DNA of 9,081 nucleotides from Pseudomonadota bacterium (GTDB lineage Bacteria > Pseudomonadota > Alphaproteobacteria > Rhizobiales > Hyphomicrobiaceae): positions 1 to 9,081 of the forward strand of contig JAKAXS010000086.1 in assembly GCA_021816505.1 (NCBI GenBank), written 5' to 3'. The notes under the pieces are model-generated. The model ran no database searches. It saw nothing but the letters and a program-made list of their open reading frames with translations, and was not told the origin of the DNA. This document shows positions 1 through 5,310 of the stretch, piece after piece (positions within the stretch are counted from its first letter, which is position 1; the number at the start of each line of letters is the position of its first letter). The position numbers and the translations under genes are program-made.

Positions 1-60
1 CGCTTCGCGCCGCAGCGGCGCGGAGGCGTTGTAATCGAGATATGTGCGCGCTGACGTCAT
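1..60 (-). CDS. Cysteine desulfurase (IscS/NifS-like), N-terminal fragment
   Basis: Only the first 20 codons are in the window; the gene runs off the left edge. The reverse strand from 60 reads MTSARTYLDYNASAPLRREA, which has the typical opening of class V aminotransferase cysteine desulfurases (YLD-N-A-x-x-P near the N-terminus). These PLP enzymes take sulfur from cysteine for Fe-S cluster assembly in the cytoplasm. The ATG overlaps the stop of the IscR-like gene (ATGA at 60-57), and AGGTGG at 73-68 is a good ribosome-binding site 7 nt upstream. In Rhizobiales this gene order, Rrf2 regulator then desulfurase, heads the suf operon, so sufBCD probably follow to the left (inference). The short length limits the call to family level. 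Confidence 0.82.
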   Translation of the reverse strand, partial: MTSARTYLDYNASAPLRREA

Positions 61-515
61 TCAGCCGCCACCTGCACGCTCGACGAGATGCCGCGCGCCA
101 GCTTCGACGACGGAATGCCGTCCAGCGTCTCCTGCAGCGATACGTTCGCGAGGAACGCGGCGATATGGCCGCCGAGGGCGTGCCACAGACTGTGCGTGAG
201 ACAGCGCTTCTCGCCGAGGCAGCCGGGGCTCTCCTCATGGCAGCGCGTCATGCGCGTCTCTTCTTCCACCGCGATCAGGATCTGCGCGATGGTGATGTCC
301 GTAGCCGGTCGCATGAGGCGATAGCCGCCGGAACGGCCGCGCACGCTTTCGACGAGGTCGGCCCGGCGCAAACGCTGAAAGATCTGCTCCAGGTACGCGA
401 GCGAGATCTGCTGACGTTCGGCGATGGCCGAAAGCGGCATCGCTTCCTCCGTGCCGAACTTCGCCAGATCCGTCATCGCCATCACGGCGTATCGACTGCG
501 AGTATTTAATTCCAC
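57..515 (-). CDS. iscR: Rrf2-family Fe-S cluster regulator, IscR-like
   Basis: A 152-residue protein, the usual size for Rrf2/IscR. Residues 1-70 form the winged helix-turn-helix with the family's recognition pattern (SLAYLEQIFQRLRRADLVES, then RGRSGGYRL). Residues 92-108 carry three cysteines and a histidine, C92-x6-C99-x5-C105-x2-H108, matching the cluster ligands of E. coli IscR (C92, C98, C104, H107) apart from one extra residue in the first gap. Such proteins sense Fe-S status through their own cluster and control Fe-S assembly genes. The start is GTG (515-513), supported by GAGGT at 530-526. It overlaps the cysteine desulfurase by ATGA, so the two are translationally coupled. An Irr-like box lies about 140 nt upstream. 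RirA, another Rrf2 protein with three cysteines, is the main alternative, but linkage to the desulfurase favours IscR. Confidence 0.88.
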   Translation of the reverse strand: MELNTRSRYAVMAMTDLAKFGTEEAMPLSAIAERQQISLAYLEQIFQRLRRADLVESVRGRSGGYRLMRPATDITIAQILIAVEEETRMTRCHEESPGCLGEKRCLTHSLWHALGGHIAAFLANVSLQETLDGIPSSKLARGISSSVQVAAE

Positions 516-525
516 GACGCCACAG

Positions 526-530
526 ACCTC
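526..530 (-). promoter_or_regulatory. Ribosome-binding site supporting the GTG start of iscR
   Basis: Reverse-strand GAGGT lies 10 nt before the GTG at 515-513. It is the only Shine-Dalgarno-like sequence nearby, and no in-frame ATG gives a full N-terminus. Confidence 0.5.
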
Positions 531-650
531 GTCTTTGAGTTATCCGGCCGTTCGCAAAGCTTGCGTTCGGCCACCTCTCTCGTGTTATGAAGCCCGGCCA
601 TCACCGGCTGACCCGTCATCAGCCACCCTTCAGACGGGGATCAGGACTTC

Positions 651-667
651 TTTCGAACCATTCTAAA
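651..667. promoter_or_regulatory. Candidate Irr box (ICE motif) of the iscR/suf promoter
   Basis: The sequence TTTCGAACCATTCTAAA matches the iron-control element bound by the haem-responsive regulator Irr in Rhizobiales, as I remember it (TTTAGAA-N3-TTCTAAA), at 13 of 14 specified bases; the single difference is C for A in the left arm. On the reverse strand TAGAAT (665-660) resembles a -10 box (5 of 6) for iscR, so bound protein would block that promoter. The matching -35 is poor. Known biology: suf operons of this group are commonly Irr targets. Assignment here is by motif and position only. Confidence 0.6.
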
Positions 668-726
668 GTGAATATGAAAATTCCTAGCGAGCAAGTCAAG
701 TATGGCTTGAGCTGGATCCGACATCT

Positions 727-767
727 CCGCTTAAGCGGTTGACATTGAAGCGAAAAATTTTCGCTTC
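727..767. repeat. Two adjacent palindromes, operator-like
   Basis: CCGCTTAAGCGG (727-738) is a perfect 12-bp palindrome. Eight bases later comes an inverted repeat with 10-bp perfect arms, GAAGCGAAAA (747-756) and TTTTCGCTTC (758-767), around the single base 757. Both are built from the same half-site AAGCG/CGCTT, giving four copies in 40 bp. They end 34 bp before the ATG of the hydrolase gene. No T-run follows, so an operator fits better than a terminator. The cognate regulator is unknown. Confidence 0.5.
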
Positions 768-801
768 GCCCCTCAACAAACGTGAGCTTGAAAGACGACA
801 G

Positions 802-1572
802 ATGCCCGAACTGATTATCAATGGGCCGGGAGGCCGTATCGAAGCCCGGTATCACCACGAAGCGGCGTCCGACAGCCCCATTGCTCTAATCCTGCATCCG
901 CATCCGCAGTTCGGCGGAACGATGAACAATCAGGTGGTCTACAGCCTGTACTACACGTTCGTGCAGCGTGGTTTTTCGGTTCTGCGCTTCAACTTCCGCG
1001 GCGTCGGCCGCAGCCAGGGCTTCTGGGATGGCGGCCCCGGCGAACTCGCCGACGCTGCAAGCTGCCTCGACTGGCTGCAGCTGGTGAAGCCCGACGCGAA
1101 GTTCTGCTGGATCGCCGGCGTGTCGTTCGGCACGTGGATCGCCATGCAGCTGCTGATGCGCCGGCCTGAAGTGGATGGCTTCATCTGCGTCGCGCCGCCG
1201 TCGAACCTTTACGACTTCTCGTTCCTCGCCCCGTGCCCGTCGTCCGGCCTGATGATCAACGGCGACAAGGATCGCGTTGTCCCCACGGCTTCGGTGGCGG
1301 AGTTGTGCGGCAAGCTGAAAACGCAGCGCGGCATCAAGATCGACCATGAAGTGGTGCCGGGCGCGAACCACTTCTTCGAAAACAAGATCGACGACCTGGA
1401 CAAGGTTGTCGGCGGCTACCTCGACATGCGCCTCGCCAACGCCGCGAAGGATCGCGAGAAGGCGAAGGAACGCGAGAAGGAACGCGAAGCCGCCCGCGAA
1501 CGCGAGCGCCAGCGCGAAAAGGAAGAAGCCGGCCAAGCCCCCGCCGAAGACGAAGGCGGCGACGACGAGTAA
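802..1572 (+). CDS. Alpha/beta hydrolase (COG2945-type) with charged C-terminal tail
   Basis: A 256-residue predicted cytoplasmic hydrolase. The N-terminal block HPHPQFGGTMNN (32-43) is the signature of the COG2945 'alpha/beta superfamily hydrolase' group and supplies the oxyanion region. The nucleophile elbow is GVSFG with S108; the acid is D155 or D157 in NGDKDRVVP; the histidine is H190 in GANHFF. The substrate is unknown. Residues about 214-242 are an almost pure K/R/E run (repeated K-E-R-E), likely a single charged helix or coiled coil, followed by an acidic end; this tail is not part of the hydrolase fold. I chose the ATG at 802, just after AAAGACGACAG, over a TTG at 739, because the extra 21 codons would run through the palindromes and add nothing recognisable. 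It is followed after 23 nt by a second hydrolase gene, probably in one operon. Confidence 0.88.
   Translation: MPELIINGPGGRIEARYHHEAASDSPIALILHPHPQFGGTMNNQVVYSLYYTFVQRGFSVLRFNFRGVGRSQGFWDGGPGELADAASCLDWLQLVKPDAKFCWIAGVSFGTWIAMQLLMRRPEVDGFICVAPPSNLYDFSFLAPCPSSGLMINGDKDRVVPTASVAELCGKLKTQRGIKIDHEVVPGANHFFENKIDDLDKVVGGYLDMRLANAAKDREKAKEREKEREAARERERQREKEEAGQAPAEDEGGDDE
1441..1527 (+). repeat. Low-complexity K/E/R-coding repeat in hydrolase tail
   Basis: Degenerate short repeats of the type GCGAGAAGG / GAACGCGA encode alternating K, E and R. They give residues about 214-242 of the hydrolase, a stretch of alternating charge expected to form a long exposed helix. Such tracts can expand or shrink by slippage, so tail length may vary among relatives. 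Confidence 0.7.
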
Positions 1573-1595
1573 CTCAGGTCACCGGAGACCGTCTC

Positions 1596-2582
1596 GTGAC
1601 CCAGCCTGTTGCCGTCGTGTTCGTGCATGGCATTCATACGCTCGAGCCGGACTATCACGCGCGCATGCAGGCGGCGGTCGAGGCGGCGCTGCCGAAGGAA
1701 GTGCGAGAACACGTGACCTTCCGGTCAGTGTTCTGGGCCGGACGGGTGCGGGAGCGGCAGAAGCAGTATCTCGATGCGGCGCAGGCGCAGGGGCTGTTCG
1801 AGCAGAATGCCTACCGGCTGCTGGTGGTGCAGGGGCTAGGTGACGCGGCCGCCTACCAGAAGACGCGCAGCGTCAAGAACTCGGCCTACTACCAGATCCA
1901 ATCCGACGTGCGGGCGGTGCTGGACGAACTCGACGGCCAGAACATGCCGGACAGGCCGCTGGTGTTCATCGGGCATTCGCTGGGCTGCCACATCATCTCG
2001 TCGTTCGTCTGGGACATCAACACGGTCAAGCAGTGGGGCGATGGCCGCGCGGCCAAAGAGGACGAGGACGCGGCGAAGTTCGCCGAGTACCTAGCGGGCG
2101 GATCGCCGTTCCGGCGGCTCGATACGCTGGCCGGCATCGTGATGATGGGCACCAACATGCCGCTCTTCACGTTCACGTTTGGGCCGGACCGCGTGATGCC
2201 GATCACGACGTCGCGCAACGACACGGAGCGGCCGGCGTTTCCCGGCGCCGCGCTGGACGACGCGACGCTGGATCGGGTGCGCTGGCTCAACTTCTACAGC
2301 CGCTACGACTTGCTGGGCTATCCGCTGAAGCCGCTCAATGCCGCCTATGCCAAGGAGGCGCGCATCAGCGATATCGAGGTTGCGGCCGAAGGGTGGTGGC
2401 GCCGGGCCATCGCGCGGCTGCTGCCGGTGCTCGCACCGGCCGTCGCCTATCGCGCGCATACGGGATACTGGGTGAACCGCCGCGTCGTGCGCGGCGCGGC
2501 CAACTTGATCACCGCCGTCGCGACGGCGAATAACCCGCCACGCAAGCGCAGTCATTTTGCGTTCTGGCAGCGGGGCAACTAG
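1596..2582 (+). CDS. Predicted serine hydrolase of the alpha/beta fold
   Basis: A 328-residue protein opening directly with a beta strand and FVHGIH (9-14), the oxyanion-side motif of alpha/beta hydrolases and lipases. The nucleophile elbow is FIGHSLGCHI with S128. A plausible catalytic acid is D238 in SRYDLLGYPL, and a plausible histidine is H288 in RAHTGYW. There is no signal peptide, so it should be cytoplasmic or peripheral to the membrane. It is not closely similar to the preceding hydrolase, so this is not a tandem duplication. The start is GTG at 1596, with GGAG at 1584-1587 8 nt upstream; the gap to the preceding stop is 23 nt, so co-transcription is likely. The substrate is unknown. 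It converges on the response regulator gene across the palindrome at 2590-2650. Confidence 0.85.
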   Translation: MTQPVAVVFVHGIHTLEPDYHARMQAAVEAALPKEVREHVTFRSVFWAGRVRERQKQYLDAAQAQGLFEQNAYRLLVVQGLGDAAAYQKTRSVKNSAYYQIQSDVRAVLDELDGQNMPDRPLVFIGHSLGCHIISSFVWDINTVKQWGDGRAAKEDEDAAKFAEYLAGGSPFRRLDTLAGIVMMGTNMPLFTFTFGPDRVMPITTSRNDTERPAFPGAALDDATLDRVRWLNFYSRYDLLGYPLKPLNAAYAKEARISDIEVAAEGWWRRAIARLLPVLAPAVAYRAHTGYWVNRRVVRGAANLITAVATANNPPRKRSHFAFWQRGN

Positions 2583-2589
2583 AGCTTTG

Positions 2590-2650
2590 AGAGTCTGATC
2601 CACGTCCTCGACGCGAGCAGAAATGCTCGTGTCTCGAACGATCAGACTCT
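2590..2650. repeat. 61-nt palindrome between convergent genes; bidirectional terminator or dispersed element
   Basis: Perfect 11-bp arms AGAGTCTGATC (2590-2600) and GATCAGACTCT (2640-2650) enclose a second hairpin, CGAGCA (2614-2619) and TGCTCG (2624-2629), capped by a GAAA tetraloop and extendable by a G-T and three Watson-Crick pairs (2610-2613 with 2630-2633). The right arm overlaps the stop codon of the response regulator. There is no T-run on either side, so it is not a textbook intrinsic terminator. It could serve both convergent genes, or be a member of a dispersed intergenic palindrome family of the kind common in Rhizobiales genomes. Confidence 0.65.
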
Positions 2651-3299
2651 AGCCGCGCACGTTGCCGACGACGCCCGGCAGGTGTTGGATCGCCAGCCGC
2701 ATTAACTCCGGCAGTGAGCCGACGCGCAGCTTCGTCTTCAGCAGCGAGCACGTGTTGGCGACCGTCTTGTAGCTGACGCGCAGTTCGTCGGCGATGGCGC
2801 TATAGGGCTTGCCGTCTGCCAGCAGAGACAACGTCTGCAGCTCGCGCGCCGTCAGCACCTTGAGCGGGTTGGAGGAGCCGCGCGCTTCCATGAACACGAC
2901 GTCGGAAGCCAGATCGCTCGACAGGTAGCGTTTGCCCTGGCGCACGCGATCGAAGGCGCGGGCGAACTCGTCGAACGGCGTGTCTTTCAGGATGTAGCCG
3001 GTGGCGCCGGCCTCGATGGCGCGCGAAACGACGACGGGATCGCGGTGCATGGAGAAGACCAGGATCGGGATGTCGCGGTCGCAGCGGCGCAGGCGGCGGA
3101 TAAAGGAGATGCCGCCCAGCGCGCCGGACTTCAGCGCCAGATCGACGATGAGCATGCTCGGCTTCTCTTGGCGATAGAGGCGGAAGCCGCGCGACAGCGT
3201 TGCCGACTGATGGATCGTGCTTGCGCCGGCGTCCTGCAAGAGCTGGCGGCAGCCCTGCAGCACGATGGGATGATCGTCGATGACGAGGACACTGGTCAT
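2649..3299 (-). CDS. NarL/FixJ-family response regulator, probable MxaX (MoxX)
   Basis: A 216-residue DNA-binding response regulator. The receiver domain (about 3-120) has acidic pair D8-D9, phosphoacceptor D53 in LIVDLAL, switch residue S83 and conserved K105 in YILKD. The LuxR-type helix-turn-helix is at about 147-205 (LTAREL at 149-154; recognition helix around SYKTVANTCSLLKTKL). The start is the ATG at 3299 (MTSVLVIDDHP). The frame stays open upstream, but only into a histidine-rich artefact read inside the kinase gene. The ATG overlaps the kinase stop as ATGA, so translation is coupled and the two are cognate partners. In Paracoccus a NarL-type pair, MoxY/MoxX, controls methanol dehydrogenase, and this pair is divergent from xoxF. 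That supports an MxaX role, but by context rather than by residue signature. Confidence 0.88.
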   Translation of the reverse strand: MTSVLVIDDHPIVLQGCRQLLQDAGASTIHQSATLSRGFRLYRQEKPSMLIVDLALKSGALGGISFIRRLRRCDRDIPILVFSMHRDPVVVSRAIEAGATGYILKDTPFDEFARAFDRVRQGKRYLSSDLASDVVFMEARGSSNPLKVLTARELQTLSLLADGKPYSAIADELRVSYKTVANTCSLLKTKLRVGSLPELMRLAIQHLPGVVGNVRG

Positions 3300-4807
3300 G
3301 ATGTCTGGCTTTCGCTGGTCAATACGCCACGTGGTTGAAGCGCGCCGCCTTCCGGCACGGGGATGGTGATCGTGATGGTGGTGCCGCGCGGTTCCGCGTG
3401 GGTGATGGTGCATGTGCCGTCGACGGCGATGACGCGCTCGCGCATGGCGGACAGGCCGAAGCCGACGGGCGTGCGTTCGGGGATGCCGGTGCCGTCATCG
3501 GTCATCGTCAACACCAGTTCGCTGCGGCGGGAGGGCGTGCTCGGGTCCGGCCCGCGCAGCAGCAGGCCGGCATCGATATTGTGCGCACCACCGTGCTGCA
3601 ATGCGTTCGTGAGGCCCTGCTGGAGACAGCGATAGGTGGTGAGTTCGATCGCTTCGCCGTAACGCGGCGCGATCGGTTCGATGGCCAGGAAGAAATTCAC
3701 ATCCGGATAGCGCTTCTCGAACTCGGCGACGAGATCGGACAGAAGCTCTTCCAGCGAGACCCGACCGATGGCGATGGGGCGCAGCGTCTTCAGGCGGCCG
3801 CGATTGAGCGACTTCAAGCGCTCCGCGCTGTCGAGGATGGCGGTGACGCGTTCGGTCACCTTGCCTTTCACCGTATCATCGGCGCCCTTCACCATGGTCA
3901 GGATCGAGCCGGCATTCGCTGTGATGCCGAACAGGCAGGGACCGGCTTCGTCGTGCAGCTCGGTTGCGATCTGGCGGCGTTCGTCTTCCTGCACGGTGAT
4001 GAGATGGCCGAGCAGCTCGCGGTTCTCCGCGCGCGCGGAGTCCAGTGCGCCGGCCAGCGCATTGAAGTGGCTGGCGATCGGTTCCAGTTCCTTCACACGC
4101 GGAATTTCGACGCGCGCTGCGTAGTGGCCCGCTTCCAGCTCCTGCAAGCCGGAACTGAGCGTGTTGAGAGGATCGAGCACGCGGCCCAGAACCCAGTAGA
4201 GCATGGCGAACATCAGGCTGACGACGATGCCGGCGACGAGCGAGACTTCGGACAGGTCGTCCCACACTTCGGCGATCTCGTCGGCAGGTTCTCCCGTGAC
4301 CGTGAAGGTGCCGACCTCCTGTCCAGCCAGCGTGACCGGCACGGTCCGCTCGTCGGGCGTGCCGTAGACCAGGCGTTCGAACCAGGCCGGTGCGCGCTCT
4401 CCATCGCCGTCCCCACTATCCAGCGGCGGCAGCACGAGAGACGTGTGGCCTGCGGCGTTCGTGAAGGACGTGCGCACGTGGCGGAAGTAGCGCAGCTGCT
4501 GCGAGACGTAGCCCAGCACCAGTTCCGGCGGCGTGTTCTGCGGCAGGCCGCGCACCGTCTCGGAGATCAAGCGTTCGGCAATCTGCAGGGTCGCCTGCGT
4601 TTCCACGCGTGCGCGATCGTGCGCGCGAAACACAGCCAGCACGCTCGATATGATGGCGGCGATCATACAGACGATGGCGATGGCGATGAGCAGCTGCGCG
4701 CGGATAGGCAGGCGCGACCACCACGACAACGCTTTCGTCGCGACGTCGGATGGTGGCCCGAATTCGGCTGCAGCCATCTGCAAATTTTCGCTCGATGTGG
4801 TTGTCAC
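3296..4807 (-). CDS. Sensor histidine kinase (HAMP-HisKA_3-HATPase), probable MxaY (MoxY)
   Basis: A 503-residue inner-membrane sensor kinase. Transmembrane segments lie at about 36-60 and 186-208, and between them is a periplasmic domain of roughly 125 residues (61-185) with no motif I recognise. A HAMP linker follows (about 208-262), then the HisKA_3 phosphoacceptor in ELHDEAGP with H285. The ATPase has its N box around N401 (QQGLTNALQHG), the DDGTGIP motif (437-443) and GFGLSAMRERV (449-459). HisKA_3 kinases pair with NarL-type regulators, as here. Starts are uncertain: GTG at 4807 has no good ribosome-binding site, and ATG at 4777 (residue 11) is an equally fair choice; both precede the first membrane helix. 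Divergence from xoxF suggests it senses a methylotrophic signal, but the ligand is unknown. Confidence 0.88.
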   Translation of the reverse strand: MTTTSSENLQMAAAEFGPPSDVATKALSWWSRLPIRAQLLIAIAIVCMIAAIISSVLAVFRAHDRARVETQATLQIAERLISETVRGLPQNTPPELVLGYVSQQLRYFRHVRTSFTNAAGHTSLVLPPLDSGDGDGERAPAWFERLVYGTPDERTVPVTLAGQEVGTFTVTGEPADEIAEVWDDLSEVSLVAGIVVSLMFAMLYWVLGRVLDPLNTLSSGLQELEAGHYAARVEIPRVKELEPIASHFNALAGALDSARAENRELLGHLITVQEDERRQIATELHDEAGPCLFGITANAGSILTMVKGADDTVKGKVTERVTAILDSAERLKSLNRGRLKTLRPIAIGRVSLEELLSDLVAEFEKRYPDVNFFLAIEPIAPRYGEAIELTTYRCLQQGLTNALQHGGAHNIDAGLLLRGPDPSTPSRRSELVLTMTDDGTGIPERTPVGFGLSAMRERVIAVDGTCTITHAEPRGTTITITIPVPEGGALQPRGVLTSESQTS

Positions 4808-4875
4808 GGTTAACGCTGTTGCTGCCGATGCGCCCGCGCAAAGCTCGTCTGCCGGTCAATGCCAGTTGTTACAAT

Positions 4876-4881
4876 GTTATA
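4876..4881 (-). promoter_or_regulatory. Possible -10 element for the sensor kinase operon
   Basis: Reverse-strand TATAAC matches TATAAT at 5 of 6 positions and would start transcription about 60 nt before the GTG at 4807. No good -35 stands at 16-18 nt, so an activator would be needed if this is a real promoter. Confidence 0.25.
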
Positions 4882-4991
4882 GCTCGCGCGTCACGCCAAG
4901 CGTTGGCAAATGCTTTGCGCAATTATCCTGATTGATGGCTGCCACGACGCACGCGCGCTCCGCATCGGAGTTCGCCAACATGAGAAAAGTC

Positions 4992-5042
4992 TTCCCGGAT
5001 TCAAAAGTTTGTTATCGGGAAAAATTGGCAGGTAGATCGGGA
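4992..5042. promoter_or_regulatory. Cluster of TTCCCG / ATCGGGA motifs upstream of xoxF
   Basis: ATCGGGA occurs at 5014-5020 and again at 5036-5042, exactly 22 bp apart (two helical turns). TTCCCG at 4992-4997 is the inverse of CGGGAA at 5016-5021. Short motifs on the same face of the helix are what a dimeric response regulator could use, but each motif is short enough to occur by chance. Confidence 0.22.
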
Positions 5043-5089
5043 GCTACTCCTGTGGCGTGACGGAGGTGCCGGACATAGCCTCCCCCTCA

Positions 5090-5163
5090 CTGCGGCACGG
5101 TTCGCCTTCAGGATCGCATGAGCTTCCTCTCTGCTCTCCCGACGGCTGAACCGCTCGCCGCAG
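5090..5163 (+). promoter_or_regulatory. 74-nt nested inverted repeat, candidate structured leader of xoxF
   Basis: CTGCGGC (5090-5096) pairs with GCCGCAG (5157-5163); CGGTTC (5098-5103) pairs with GAACCG (5148-5153); GCC (5104-5106) pairs with GGC (5144-5146). That makes 16 pairs, broken only by a 1/3-nt internal loop and a one-base bulge; A5089-T5164 adds a further pair. A smaller GAGC/GCTC hairpin (5120-5123, 5133-5136) can form in the loop. If transcription starts upstream of 5090, this would be an RNA structure ending about 147 nt before the xoxF ATG. It matches no riboswitch that I know. Confidence 0.45.
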
Positions 5164-5299
5164 TATCGACCAATCCCGGCTCGTGAGCGTCGCGCCGGCA
5201 ACACCAAGAAACGTATCGTTCACCTGCAATTGTCCCACCTTGCGTCCGGGGCACGGCGATTTATTGCGCGTGCGCCTTCGCAGCCGGACAAGAGCCAAT

Positions 5300-5304
5300 G
5301 AGGA
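5300..5304 (+). promoter_or_regulatory. Ribosome-binding site of xoxF
   Basis: GAGGA stands 6 nt before the ATG at 5311. Together with the immediate signal peptide it fixes the start codon. Confidence 0.75.
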
Positions 5305-5310
5305 AACGGC

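Larger units (their letters stand above)
516..801. other. Divergent intergenic region between iscR and the hydrolase operon
   Basis: No gene is supported in these 286 nt. Moving right from iscR it holds the GTG ribosome-binding site, then the Irr-like box at 651-667. A small inverted repeat follows (TCAAG at 696-700, CTTGA at 706-710), and then two adjacent palindromes (727-738 and 747-767). TTGACA at 739-744 looks like a perfect -35, but no acceptable -10 follows at 16-18 nt. No clear sigma-70 promoter for the plus-strand hydrolase gene is visible. Confidence 0.6.
4808..5310. other. Divergent control region between sensor kinase and xoxF
   Basis: No convincing gene lies in these 503 nt; short frames on both strands have poor composition and no ribosome-binding sites. 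On the reverse strand TATAAC (4881-4876) is a fair -10 (5 of 6) for the kinase gene, but its -35 is poor. On the plus strand TTGGCA (4903-4908) and TATCCT (4924-4929) are only 15 nt apart, a weak promoter candidate. GCAAA/TTTGC (4906-4910, 4914-4918) is a small hairpin. TTCCCG/CGGGA motifs cluster at 4992-5042, and a large nested inverted repeat lies at 5090-5163. The xoxF ribosome-binding site is at 5300-5304. Confidence 0.6.

Noticed and set aside
739..744. TTGACA as a perfect -35 box
   Set aside because: No -10-like hexamer follows at 16-18 nt (candidates are CGCTTC or TCGCTT), so it cannot be supported as a promoter.
739..801. Upstream TTG start adding 21 residues to the first hydrolase
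   Set aside because: It would make both palindromes partly coding, has no ribosome-binding site, and adds residues outside the family's usual start. ATG at 802 is preferred.
4782..4792. AAATTTTCGCT, identical to 755-765 in the hydrolase palindrome, as a shared operator
   Set aside because: Several 11-base matches are expected by chance in 9 kb, and the second copy lacks the inverted partner.
3335..4813. A 492-codon open frame on the plus strand
   Set aside because: Shadow of the sensor kinase, whose H, N and G boxes and membrane segments are intact on the other strand.
5118..5186. A 22-codon plus-strand frame upstream of xoxF as a regulatory leader peptide
   Set aside because: It starts inside the inverted-repeat loop without a Shine-Dalgarno sequence and shows no run of a regulatory amino acid.
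5044..5298. An 84-codon minus-strand frame in the xoxF control region
   Set aside because: Arginine-rich product without family motif, no ribosome-binding site, and it spans the inverted repeat and the xoxF ribosome-binding site.
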